DNA of 64,000 nucleotides from Deltaproteobacteria bacterium (lineage in GTDB: Bacteria; Desulfobacterota; Binatia; UBA12015): the NCBI GenBank assembly GCA_016874795.1, contig VGTG01000002.1:1-64000 (forward strand), written 5' to 3'. The notes under the pieces are model-generated. The model made no database searches, was not told the DNA's origin, and was given only the letters and a program-made list of their open reading frames with translations. The position numbers and the translations under genes were made by a program. This document shows positions 32,601 to 41,619 of this stretch, piece after piece (position 1 is the first letter of the stretch; each line of letters begins with the position of its first letter).

Positions 32601-34253
32601 GTGCTGGTGAGCGCGACGCCGGCGACGTCCGAAGCGCCGCGCCTGGCGCGCTCGACGGCGATCGTCGGGAGCGCGGTCCTCGCGAGCCGCGTGCTCGGCC
32701 TCGTCCGCGAGCAGGTTTTTGCCGCTTTTTTCGGGGCGGGCCGCGAGCTCGACGCGTTCGTCACGGCCTTCCGCATTCCGAACCTGTTCCGCGACCTTTT
32801 CGCGGAGGGCGCTCTCTCGGCCGCGTTCGTCACGACGTTCGCGCAGAAGCTCGAACGCGAGGGGGAGCGGAGCGCGTGGCGTCTCGCGAACCTCGTCGTG
32901 CACGCCCTGCTGCTGGTCGTCGGCGGGCTGGTCGCGATCGGGATGCTCTACGCGGGAGGCTGGGTCGACGTGATCGCGCCGGGCTTCGCCGAGACGCCCG
33001 GGAAGACAGAGCTCACCGTCTCCCTGACCAGGATCATGTTTCCGTTCTTGCTCCTCGTCGCTCTCGCGGCCGTCGCAATGGGCATGCTGAACGCGAAGGA
33101 GCGCTTCGGCGTCGCTGCTTCCGCTTCGAGCTTCTTCAACCTCGGTTCGATCGTCGTCGGGGTCGCGACGGCGTGGTGGCTCGAGCCGGAGTACATGTCG
33201 GGGCTCTGGCGTGGCGAAGCGGGGACGAACGGAGCGGCCGCGGCGCGAGCGATCTCCGGCATGGCGGTCGGCACGCTCGTCGGCGGAGCGTTACAGCTCC
33301 TCGTGCAGGTGCCGTCGCTCTACCGGCTCGGCTACCGCTATCGCCCGGAGATCTCGTTCACCGATCCGGGGCTGCGCCGCGTTCTCGCGTTGATGGCACC
33401 CGCGACGATCGGCGCGGCCGCGGTCCAGGTCAACGTGATGGTCAACAACAACTTCGCCTCGACGCTCGGCGATGGTGCGGTGTCGTGGCTGAACGTCGCG
33501 TTTCGCTTCACGCAGCTCCCGATCGGTCTCTTCGGCGTCGCGGTGGGAGTCGTCGCCCTCCCGGCGATCTCGCGCAGCGTCGCACGGGAGGATGCCGGGT
33601 CGTTCAACGCGACCGTGGCTCGCGCGCTGCGTCTCGTGTTCGCGCTCACGCTTCCCGCCGCGGTCGGGCTCGCGGTCCTCGCGCCGGAGGTGATCGGCCT
33701 CGTGTACGAGCACGGCCGCTTCGGACCGCACGACACCGCGATGGCCGCGCAGGCGCTCGTCGCCTACACGATCGGGCTCGCCGGCTACGCGAACATCAAG
33801 GTGATCGTGCCGGCGTTCTATGCACTGGGCGACGCGCGCACGCCCGCTCTGGTGAGCTGCGCTTCGATCCTCGTCAACGCCGGCCTCAACTGGTGGGCGA
33901 TCCACCGGCTCGGTCTCGGGCACGTGTCGCTCGCGCTCGTTACGTCCGCGGTCGCGCTCCTGAACTTCGCCGCGCTCTTCTTCGTTCTCGTGGGGAGAAT
34001 CGGTCGGCTCCCGATCGGGAGCGCGGCCGCGCGGATCGCGCTCGCTTCGCTGGGCGTCGCGGTCGCGTGCTTCACGGTGCGCTTCGGAGTCGAGGCGATC
34101 GCGTCGCCTGCGACGTTCGCCGGCCAGGCTGTCGTCGTCGCGATCGCGATTCCCTCGGGCGTCGCGCTCTACGTATGGCTCGGCGCCCGGCTCGGCGTGG
34201 AGGAGATCCGGACCCTTCTGGATCGCGTCCGTGCGCGGATCGGCGCTTCGTAA
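32601..34253 (+). CDS. murJ: Lipid II flippase MurJ (MviN)
   Basis: [63 protein letters not shown]; polytopic. Confidence 0.96.
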   Translation: MLVSATPATSEAPRLARSTAIVGSAVLASRVLGLVREQVFAAFFGAGRELDAFVTAFRIPNLFRDLFAEGALSAAFVTTFAQKLEREGERSAWRLANLVVHALLLVVGGLVAIGMLYAGGWVDVIAPGFAETPGKTELTVSLTRIMFPFLLLVALAAVAMGMLNAKERFGVAASASSFFNLGSIVVGVATAWWLEPEYMSGLWRGEAGTNGAAAARAISGMAVGTLVGGALQLLVQVPSLYRLGYRYRPEISFTDPGLRRVLALMAPATIGAAAVQVNVMVNNNFASTLGDGAVSWLNVAFRFTQLPIGLFGVAVGVVALPAISRSVAREDAGSFNATVARALRLVFALTLPAAVGLAVLAPEVIGLVYEHGRFGPHDTAMAAQALVAYTIGLAGYANIKVIVPAFYALGDARTPALVSCASILVNAGLNWWAIHRLGLGHVSLALVTSAVALLNFAALFFVLVGRIGRLPIGSAAARIALASLGVAVACFTVRFGVEAIASPATFAGQAVVVAIAIPSGVALYVWLGARLGVEEIRTLLDRVRARIGAS

Positions 34254-34258
34254 GCGAG

Positions 34259-34933
34259 ATGAGGCGAGGCGAGACGCCGCCGCGGATCGCGAGCTGGCCG
34301 ACGGAGATCCGCTCGATCGGGCTGCCGAGCGGGCCGCTCGAGCTCGTCGCTGTGCGCGGCCTCGAGACGCTCCTCGATCGCGATCGGCTTCTCGCTGACG
34401 CCGGCATGGAGCCTCCGTACTGGACGCTCCTCTGGAGCGGGGCAGCGCTTCTCGCGGCCTTCCTCGACAGGCGCGAAGATCTGGCAGGACGGACGCTTTT
34501 CGATGCCGGATGCGGCCTCGGGCTCGTGACTCTCGCCGCCGCTCGGCGGGGCGCGCGGGTCTCGGCGGTCGACCGGAACCCGGATGCGGTGGCGTTCGCG
34601 CGGGTGAGCGCGGCACGGCTCGGCCTGGAAGTCCAGATCGCCGTGGGCGACATCGGCGAGTACTCCGAGGGGCGACGGTTCGACTGGATCGCCGCCGCGG
34701 AGCTCCTCTACGAACGTGAAGATTTTGCGCGGCTGGCGAGCGCGTTTGCGCGTTCCCTGGCGCCGGGCGGGCGCCTCGTGATCGCCGACGCTCGGCGGGT
34801 TCGTACAGAGGCCTTCTACGAGGAGCTCGAGCGTCGCGGTCTCGCTCGCGAAGCTGAGGAGGAGACGCGGGTTGACGAAGAGGGGACGCTCGTCCGCGTG
34901 TGCCTGTCGACCTGGATGGCCCGGCGCGGCTGA
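34259..34933 (+). CDS. SAM-dependent methyltransferase (METTL/Nnt1-like)
   Basis: PPYWTLLWSGAALLAAFL...GRTLFDAGCGLGLVTLAAARRGARVSAVDRNPDAV. Confidence 0.85.
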   Translation: MRRGETPPRIASWPTEIRSIGLPSGPLELVAVRGLETLLDRDRLLADAGMEPPYWTLLWSGAALLAAFLDRREDLAGRTLFDAGCGLGLVTLAAARRGARVSAVDRNPDAVAFARVSAARLGLEVQIAVGDIGEYSEGRRFDWIAAAELLYEREDFARLASAFARSLAPGGRLVIADARRVRTEAFYEELERRGLAREAEEETRVDEEGTLVRVCLSTWMARRG

Positions 34934-34944
34934 GCCGGCAAGCG

Positions 34945-35178
34945 CTACTCGGCGGTCGGCTGGTCGACGTGCCGGTACTCGACCTGGTGGTCGAGGTAGA
35001 TCTTGCCGTCCTCGGTCACCCAGCCCAGCCGGGTCGTGCGCTTCCCCTCGATCAGGTGGTTCACGAGCTTGACGCGGCTCACGGCTTTGCCGCTGTCGCG
35101 CGCCACGTGCCACGCCTTCAGGACGACCTTTCCGCGCGTCGAAGCACGGGCTGTTTTGCTGAGCTTCTTGTCGGCCAT
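34945..35178 (-). CDS. Small conserved-looking hypothetical protein
   Basis: 77 aa ORF MADKKLSKTARASTRGKVVLKAWHVARDSGKAVSRVKLVNHLIEGKRTTRLGWVTEDGKIYLDHQVEYRHVDQPTAE with SD-like GGAGGCGG upstream. Confidence 0.65.
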   Translation of the reverse strand: MADKKLSKTARASTRGKVVLKAWHVARDSGKAVSRVKLVNHLIEGKRTTRLGWVTEDGKIYLDHQVEYRHVDQPTAE

Positions 35179-35283
35179 CGAACCGCCTCCGTGCGGGAGA
35201 CCCGCTTCCGGCACGGTAACGGCGGACTCTGACGCGCGCAACCGGAGGCCTCGTGATGGGGAAGGCCGCTCGAGTCGGGGGGT

Positions 35284-35387
35284 GGGACGGGTACGGAAGC
35301 TCGGGGCCCCCGTGCCCGTCCCTCCTGTCGCCGGAGGAGGTGAAGGGGAGTGGCGGGGGGGACGAGACCCGCCAACGGCGGCGACAG
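35284..35387 (+). other. Cluster of strong stem-loops in intergenic region (possible structured RNA)
   Basis: GGGACGGGTACGG (35284-35296) pairs with CCGTGCCCGTCCC (35310-35322); CTGTCGCCG (35325-35333) pairs with CGGCGACAG (35379-35387) enclosing GGCGGG/CCCGCC (35352-35357/35368-35373). Confidence 0.4.
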
Positions 35388-35871
35388 CCTGTGGCCTCGT
35401 GCGGAAGGAGACGAGACCGAGGTGCAAGAGTCGCAAGCTGCATGCCGTCGATGCCTCGATCGGACGGATGATCTCGGAGGGATTTACCTGCGAAGATGCA
35501 AGGGACGTCGATTCCTTGCGACTCGGTCAGGGAAACCCTGTAAGGGGCGGCTCATCGAATCCGGCGATTCAGAAGCTGCTCTTTCCCATCGGAAGAAAAA
35601 GTAACAAAACGTGTAATCAAACTGGTGACACGTTGAGTCAACGCTGATACGCTGGCGTCGTCTCGGAGATTCGAGGCCCGGGAACTCGGGTGGAGTCGGG
35701 CGGGGCGCGTCGGTCGAGCAGGCCGAACGTGCGGGGCCGTTCCCACGGGCCTGCCTTAGAGAAGGTCGTCGTGACACTCTGGGCGAGCGGGGCCGCGAAC
35801 CCGCTCGGAGTGGTTTGGGCCCGGTTGAGCCGCTTGGCGGACGTGCCGAGGCATGAGAGGCTAGGGAGAAG

Positions 35872-37119
35872 ATGCGAAGCGCACCGATGTACGAGACGGA
35901 AACGGCAGAGCACCCCGAGTGGGGTGATACCGTAAGCGACGAGCCGGCGCAGGCAGGCTCGCCCTCCGCCGAAGAGCTCGGCGAGATCGAGGAAGAGGCT
36001 TCTACCTCGAGCTCCTCGACGAAGAGCTCCTCGACGGCCGGCGAGGAGCCGCTGATCGGCGACCTCGACGTGCTGGGCCGGTTCTATGCCGATCTGGCGA
36101 AGACGCCGCTCCTCGATCGCGAGGCGGAGCGTACGCTGACGACGGAGATCAGCCAGGCGCGCGATTCGGTCGTGCGCTGGCTGCGCCGCAACCCGCGCAT
36201 CGTCAACGTCACGCTGACCGAGCGCGGTCGCGGTGTGATCCGTCCGACCGAGGAGTTCCGCGAGCGCGAGATTCTTCTCGTCGCCGATCGCGCCCGGAAG
36301 CTCGCTCGTAGCCCCGCGAAGCTCCGCAAGCTGCGCCTGACGCGCGAGCGCGTGAGCCGTTTCGCACGCGAGCTCGACATTCGCCTCGACGCCTACCGCA
36401 GCGCGCGCGACTCCATGCTGCGTGCGAACCTTCGCCTGGTGGCGGCGATCGCCCGCAAGCATGCGCGCCGCGGACTGCCGCTGCCCGACCTGATCCAGGA
36501 GGGCACGCTCGGTCTTCTGCGCGCGGTAGAGAAGTTCGACCCGGCAAAGGACATCAAGTTCTCGACGTACGCCGTCTGGTGGATCTGGCAGTACATCGCC
36601 CGCTCGATCGACAACGACCGCTCGGTGGTGCGCACGCCGGTGCACTGGCACGAGCTGCGCCGCAAGGTCGGGCGCCTGTCGCAGGCGCTGGAGAGCAAGC
36701 TCCATCGCGCTCCCTCGAAGGACGAGATCATCGAGGCCGGCGGCATCGACCAGAACCAGCTCGAGATGATGGCCGAGCCCGCGCACGTGCTGTCGCTCGA
36801 CATGGAGCTCGGCCACGACGACGACCGCACGCTGGCCGAGGTGATCCCCGATGAGCAGGGCGATCGTCCGGAGGCGCGCAGCCTCTCGGGCGACCTTTCG
36901 CGCCACCTCGAGGACGTGCTCACCGAGCTTCCCGATCGCGAGCAGGCGATCATCCGCCTGCGCTTCGGGCTCGACGACGACCAGGTCGAGACGCTCGAAG
37001 AGATCGGCGTACGCTATGGCGTGAGCCGCGAGCGCATCCGTCAGCTCGAGGCGAAGGCGCTGACGCGTCTCCGCGACCTTTGCGGCAACGCGGGGCTCGA
37101 GTCCTTCCTCGAAGTCTGA
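35872..37119 (+). CDS. RNA polymerase sigma-70 family factor (RpoD/RpoS-like)
   Basis: NLRLVAAIARKHARRGLPLPDLIQEGTLGLLRAVEKFDPAKDIKFSTYAVWWIWQYIARSI...EEIGVRYGVSRERIRQLEAKALTRLRDL. Confidence 0.95.
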   Translation: MRSAPMYETETAEHPEWGDTVSDEPAQAGSPSAEELGEIEEEASTSSSSTKSSSTAGEEPLIGDLDVLGRFYADLAKTPLLDREAERTLTTEISQARDSVVRWLRRNPRIVNVTLTERGRGVIRPTEEFREREILLVADRARKLARSPAKLRKLRLTRERVSRFARELDIRLDAYRSARDSMLRANLRLVAAIARKHARRGLPLPDLIQEGTLGLLRAVEKFDPAKDIKFSTYAVWWIWQYIARSIDNDRSVVRTPVHWHELRRKVGRLSQALESKLHRAPSKDEIIEAGGIDQNQLEMMAEPAHVLSLDMELGHDDDRTLAEVIPDEQGDRPEARSLSGDLSRHLEDVLTELPDREQAIIRLRFGLDDDQVETLEEIGVRYGVSRERIRQLEAKALTRLRDLCGNAGLESFLEV

Positions 37120-37138
37120 TCCGGCCGGGTAGCGGTCG

Positions 37139-38758
37139 CTAGCGCGGCCGCTGCCCCGTCCGATAGACGCGGTAGTCGAGCGCCGGGAAGAGATTGTCCC
37201 GGGCTTCGAGCTCGGCGAGCCACGTGTCGTCGAGGCTGCGGCTCTCGAGGTCGTCCGCGATGCGGGCGAACGACGCGAGGTGCCCGCGTACGCGCTGCAC
37301 CGCGTAGTCGACGGCCGTCTGCTGCGACATCATGAACGGCCAATCGCTCGCTTGCGCGAGCAGCAGCTCGCGCGCCGCCTGGTTCAGCGCGCGTAGCTCG
37401 AGCCCGCGCGGCTCCGCATGAGAAGACGCGAGCGCGCACATCCGATCACCCGCGTCGTGCAGCGGCGGGTAGATCCAGTCGTTCGCCCCGTTCAGCCAGA
37501 CCCGGTGATAGCCTCCCTCGCCCCAGCTCGACGCGCCAGGAAGGCCCGTCGCTTCGGGCGGCGAGTCGGTGAGCACGTCGCTGGGTGTGGCGAGCGCGAT
37601 GAGGCTCTGGTCGTACGCGAGCTTACGGACGAGGAGGTCGAGCCACTGGGGGCCCTCGAACCACCAGTGGCCGAACAGCTCGGCATCGTAGGCGGCGACG
37701 GGGCTCGGCGCCCGGCTCGCATCACGACGTCCGAGGCGACCCGTGCAGTGCGCCACGAAGTTGCTCGCGTGCGCGCTCGCCTTCGCGCGGGCGCGGAGCG
37801 GATCGTACGGCTCCTTCGCGAGGCCGGCACCGGTGATGCGATGATACTTGATTCCGGTCGTGACGCGTTCGCCCGTCGGCGCGATGATGGTGCGCACGAG
37901 ATCGAGGTCGAGATCGAAGCCCACGTCGCGATGGAAGTCGCGGTAGTCCGGATCCGCAGGGTAGCCCTCGCGCTCGCTCCACACGCGCCGCGCCATCTCC
38001 GCATCGCGCGCAAAGGCCGCGATGCCGGCCGGCGTTCGCAACGGCGCGTCGAGATCGAGAATCGGCCGCGGCTGGGCGAGCCCGAACGCGTGCCCTTCGA
38101 GGATCGTCCAGCGCACGCCGCACTCCGCGAGGATCTCGTCGAGATCGGGCGTGAACCCGCACTCCGGCAGCCACAGCCCCTCGGGATCCCACCCGAACAG
38201 GCGGCGGTACTCGTCCATGCCGACGCGAATCTGCGCGCGCACCGCGGTGGGATGGACGAGGAGTGGAAGATACGCGTGCGTCGCCGGACACGCGACGAGC
38301 TCGAGGACGCCGGATTCGGCGAGGCTGCGGAAGGCGGGCAGGAGGTTGCCCTCGTAGCGATCGCAGAAGGACCGCCGCGCGCCGCGCAAGCTTTCGCGGT
38401 AGAGTCGCGCGACCCTCTGAAGATCCTCCTCGCCGCGCAGCCTTCGCACCTCCGCGTCGCTGAAGGTGATCAGCCGATCGAGGTGGCGGACGTAGCGGCC
38501 CTGCAGCAGCGGATCGACGAGCATTGCCAGAAGCGTCGGGCTCATCGAGAGCGCGAGTCGGCAGGGGACGTCCTCGCGCGCGACGCCCTCGAGGACGTTC
38601 AGCAGCGGCAGGTAGGTCTCCGTGATCGCTTCGAAGAGCCAGCGCTCCTCGAGAAAGTCCGGATACTCGGGATGCCGCACCCACGGGAGGTGTGCGTGAA
38701 GCACGAGAAGGAGGTGGCCGGTCGGGGCGGCCGCCCGATGCGCCGGTGACGTGTCCAC
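37139..38758 (-). CDS. Glycoside hydrolase family 57, probable 1,4-alpha-glucan branching enzyme
   Basis: GHLLLVLHAHLPWVRHPEYPDFLEERWLFEAITETYLPLL...GLWLPECGFTPDLDEILAECGVRWTILEGHA...DAELFGHWWFEGPQWLDLL. Confidence 0.93.
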   Translation of the reverse strand: MDTSPAHRAAAPTGHLLLVLHAHLPWVRHPEYPDFLEERWLFEAITETYLPLLNVLEGVAREDVPCRLALSMSPTLLAMLVDPLLQGRYVRHLDRLITFSDAEVRRLRGEEDLQRVARLYRESLRGARRSFCDRYEGNLLPAFRSLAESGVLELVACPATHAYLPLLVHPTAVRAQIRVGMDEYRRLFGWDPEGLWLPECGFTPDLDEILAECGVRWTILEGHAFGLAQPRPILDLDAPLRTPAGIAAFARDAEMARRVWSEREGYPADPDYRDFHRDVGFDLDLDLVRTIIAPTGERVTTGIKYHRITGAGLAKEPYDPLRARAKASAHASNFVAHCTGRLGRRDASRAPSPVAAYDAELFGHWWFEGPQWLDLLVRKLAYDQSLIALATPSDVLTDSPPEATGLPGASSWGEGGYHRVWLNGANDWIYPPLHDAGDRMCALASSHAEPRGLELRALNQAARELLLAQASDWPFMMSQQTAVDYAVQRVRGHLASFARIADDLESRSLDDTWLAELEARDNLFPALDYRVYRTGQRPR

Positions 38759-39598
38759 TCAGGACGAGGAGCGACGTTCCGTCGACGAGGCCAGGCGCCG
38801 GCGAGCTTCGGCATCCGACCACTCGGCGGACGAAGGAGGCGTGACGCGGGACTCGGTGACCATCCCGGTCCACGGAAGCACCCGGAGCGACGGAGCGGCG
38901 AGCTCCCGGTGGACAGGAGCGTCGACGCCTGCGTCGCCCCGAGCGGGCGAGGGGAGTGGCAGCGGCTCGGGCGTCCGCACGGCGACGACCGGACAGAGAG
39001 TCGCGAACCGGTCGCCGGCCTCGATGCCGAGCGCGACTTCGAGGAGGCAGCCGGCGGGAAGGTCGTCGATGTGGCGGCTCGTCGCGCGAGGCGGTACGGG
39101 GATGCGCCACTCCGCCGACGAGGAGGCGGACTGTAGCGGGCGCACGCGCAAGACTTCCTGGGTCTCCTCGCTCGGTACGGCGAGGTCCGCGAGAACCCGC
39201 TCGCGCCGTCCTTGCGAGACCTGCCAGTAGGCGAACACGCTTCCGGGAGCGCTCGCGAGGACGACGAGTCGCTCGCGATCCGCGGGGCGCGGCAAAGTCG
39301 GCGACGGCTCGAGCGTCGCTCGAGCCGATGGACGCGCGGGGGTGCTCGGAGGAGGAGCGACGCGCTCGAGCGATGGTCGCCGCCTCGTCGCGTCGCGCTC
39401 GAGGGCGATTGCGCTCCCGCCGTGATGCCGCTGCGGCTCGCCGGGAGCCGCCTCGGGCTCCTCGGGCAAAGCTCCGCCCGTCCAGTCGGGAAGGCTCCGG
39501 CACGCCTTCTCCACGGCGCCGAGCGCGGTCTCGGCGAGACTCTGCAGCAGAGTCAGCGACGAGCTCACCAGGCGCAGCGCAAGCCCCGGTAGCGACAC
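38759..39598 (-). CDS. DUF4912-like domain protein
   Basis: DRERLVVLASAPGSVFAYWQVSQGRRERVLADL...LRVRPL...HIDDLPAGCLLEVALGIEAGDRFATLCPVVAVRTP; adjacent to GH57. Confidence 0.8.
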   Translation of the reverse strand: MSLPGLALRLVSSSLTLLQSLAETALGAVEKACRSLPDWTGGALPEEPEAAPGEPQRHHGGSAIALERDATRRRPSLERVAPPPSTPARPSARATLEPSPTLPRPADRERLVVLASAPGSVFAYWQVSQGRRERVLADLAVPSEETQEVLRVRPLQSASSSAEWRIPVPPRATSRHIDDLPAGCLLEVALGIEAGDRFATLCPVVAVRTPEPLPLPSPARGDAGVDAPVHRELAAPSLRVLPWTGMVTESRVTPPSSAEWSDAEARRRLASSTERRSSS

Positions 39599-39609
39599 GC
39601 CGACTCTAC

Positions 39610-41190
39610 CTAGTCGAGCGAGCCCGGCCCGTCCATGGGAGCGTCGCGGCTCCCGGCGAGATCGTCGATGGCTTCTCCGGGAAGGAGGATCACGTGGCGG
39701 TTCGGCTCGCGTCCGCGGCTGACCGAGATCAGCCCGAAGCGCTCCGCGACTGCGTGCTGGCGTCGGCGAACCGCGGCAGGATGTGCACGAAGCGCGACCG
39801 CCTGTCCTTCCTCCCGCACGGTGCGCGCCGCATCCTCGGCTTCCGCGACCGCGCTCTCGTTGCTCGGATCGCTTTCCTCGAGCTCCCGTAGGAACTCCTC
39901 GATGTGTGCGACGCTCTGGCTGCGGAGGAGGTGCACCGGCAGATCCCGGGCGATCGCGTCTTTCAGCTTCGGCGGCTGGCGGCGCGCATACGTGCGGAGC
40001 GTCAAGATCAGGTCTGCGTCCTTGGACGAGCGGGCTACCACGGCGGCGGCGCCGGTGGCGCGAATCGCGCGCGAGAGGCGCTCCTCGCCGACGGCGTACG
40101 GATAGATCCGGAGAAGCCGTCGCCGGCGCGGCACCTCGGCAGAGGAGGGCTCCGCTTCGGGGCGCTGGATCTCGATCGCGCCCGACTTCGAGCGCAGGCG
40201 GATCTCGGGTGCGATCGGGCGTCGGCGCAGCAGCGCGTCGACGACCCGCGTCACGTCGTGGTGTACCGAGAGCCGCGAGCGGTCCTGGATCTCGATCAGC
40301 ACGTCGAACGTGGGCGCTTGACGGCGCTCGAGGACCGTCTTCTGGCTCCGTCGGCGGCGCGCCTCGTCGTCGCCGAGGGTCACCGACTCGATGCCGCCGA
40401 GGAGGTCCGCGAGAGTCGGATTGCTGATCAAGTTCTCGAGCGAGTGGCCGTGTGCGGTCGCGACGAGCTGTACGCCGCGCTCCGCGATCGTCCGCGCGGC
40501 CGCCGCTTCGGCCTCGGTCCCGATCTCGTCGATGACGATCACCTCGGGCATGTGGTTCTCGACGGCCTCGATCATCACCGCGTGCTGGCGATCCGGTGAG
40601 GCGACCTGCATTCGCCGGGCGCGTCCGATCGCCGGATGTGGGATGTCGCCGTCGCCGGCAATCTCGTTCGAGGTATCGACGACGATCACACGGCGACCGA
40701 CCTCGTCGGCAAGGACGCGTGCCGCTTCGCGGAGGAGCGTCGTCTTGCCGACTCCCGGGGGGCCCAGGAGGAGCGTGCTCCGGCCGGACTCGATCAGATC
40801 ACGCACGATCTCGATCGTACCGTGTACCGCGCGACCGACCCGGCACGTCAGCCCGACGACGTCGCCCGCCCGATTGCGCAGAGCGGAGATGCGGTGGAGC
40901 GTCCGCTCGATGCCCGCGCGGTTGTCGGCCGTGAAAGCGCCGACGCGCGTGGTGGCGTGCGCCAGGTGCTCTCGCGTGACGAGTTCGTCGCCGAGCCAGA
41001 CCGTTCCGTCGGGAAACCGTGCCTCGGGCGTCCGGCCGAGATCGAGGACGACCTCGAGCAACGATTCGAGGTCCGGATGGCGCGCGAGCGCTGCGTCGAC
41101 CGCCGGTGGCAACACGGAGAGCAGGACCGCGATGTCGTCGGTCTGCGCGATCTGCTGCGGAGTGCTCGCGGGATGCCCGAAGTCCTTCAC
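39610..41190 (-). CDS. AAA ATPase with R3H-like domain (Ycf45 / SpoIIIAA-like)
   Basis: STLLLGPPGVGKTTLLREAARVLADEVGRRVIVVDTSNEIAGDGDIPHPAIGRARRMQV...VIVIDEIGTEAEAAAARTIAERGVQLVATAHG; C-terminal RAHPAAVRRRQHAVAERFGLISVSRGREPNRHVILLP (R3H-like). Confidence 0.88.
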   Translation of the reverse strand: MKDFGHPASTPQQIAQTDDIAVLLSVLPPAVDAALARHPDLESLLEVVLDLGRTPEARFPDGTVWLGDELVTREHLAHATTRVGAFTADNRAGIERTLHRISALRNRAGDVVGLTCRVGRAVHGTIEIVRDLIESGRSTLLLGPPGVGKTTLLREAARVLADEVGRRVIVVDTSNEIAGDGDIPHPAIGRARRMQVASPDRQHAVMIEAVENHMPEVIVIDEIGTEAEAAAARTIAERGVQLVATAHGHSLENLISNPTLADLLGGIESVTLGDDEARRRRSQKTVLERRQAPTFDVLIEIQDRSRLSVHHDVTRVVDALLRRRPIAPEIRLRSKSGAIEIQRPEAEPSSAEVPRRRRLLRIYPYAVGEERLSRAIRATGAAAVVARSSKDADLILTLRTYARRQPPKLKDAIARDLPVHLLRSQSVAHIEEFLRELEESDPSNESAVAEAEDAARTVREEGQAVALRAHPAAVRRRQHAVAERFGLISVSRGREPNRHVILLPGEAIDDLAGSRDAPMDGPGSLD

Positions 41191-41209
41191 GGGTTGCTGC
41201 TCCCTGGGT

Positions 41210-41479
41210 TCAGTGGCGGACCTCGAAGGACGCCTTCAGCGCGCTCAGGTGAGTGATCTGATCGCGAATCTGCACGAGGAGCCCGCGCAGGCGCTCCGCC
41301 TCGCCCACGGCCGAGGCGAGCTCGCGGGCGTCGAGCCGGCCGATCGCCTCGCGAAACTGAGAGTAGGTCCGAAACAGATCGGAAACGCCCGCGATTCCAT
41401 GCTCGGCAAGGCGACGATCGACTTCCTCCGTGAACCGGAAGATCGCCTCGGCCCGCTGAACAGCCTGCTCGACCAGCAT
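41210..41479 (-). CDS. Small coiled-coil hypothetical protein
   Basis: MLVEQAVQRAEAIFRFTEEVDRRLAEHGIAGVSDLFRTYSQFREAIGRLDARELASAVGEAERLRGLLVQIRDQITHLSALKASFEVRH; ATG at 41479 preferred. Confidence 0.55.
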   Translation of the reverse strand: MLVEQAVQRAEAIFRFTEEVDRRLAEHGIAGVSDLFRTYSQFREAIGRLDARELASAVGEAERLRGLLVQIRDQITHLSALKASFEVRH

Positions 41480-41619
41480 CGCCGCCCTTGGCCTTATCGT
41501 ATCGCGAATCCGGGTGGTCGGGAAGGACGAGGGATGGCACTCGATTTGAGAGAGCTCCGCAATCTGGTTAGCGTGCTCTGTGAGGCGAGCCTCAGATGAA
41601 GTTGGTCCAGTGAGAGTGC

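Noticed and set aside
35241-35650. Match to RNase P RNA, tmRNA, SRP RNA or 6S RNA
   Set aside because: Looked for hallmark sequences by eye (e.g. GAGGAAAGTCC, GGUCCGGAAGGAAGCAG, TTCGA tRNA-like end); GTGCGGAAGGAGACGAG is only loosely SRP-like. Left as unclassified.
36001-36050. Direct repeat GAGCTCCTCGACG in the sigma factor 5' region
   Set aside because: Encodes a Ser-rich linker (SSSSTKSSST); no evidence of phase variation (not homopolymeric, unit keeps frame).
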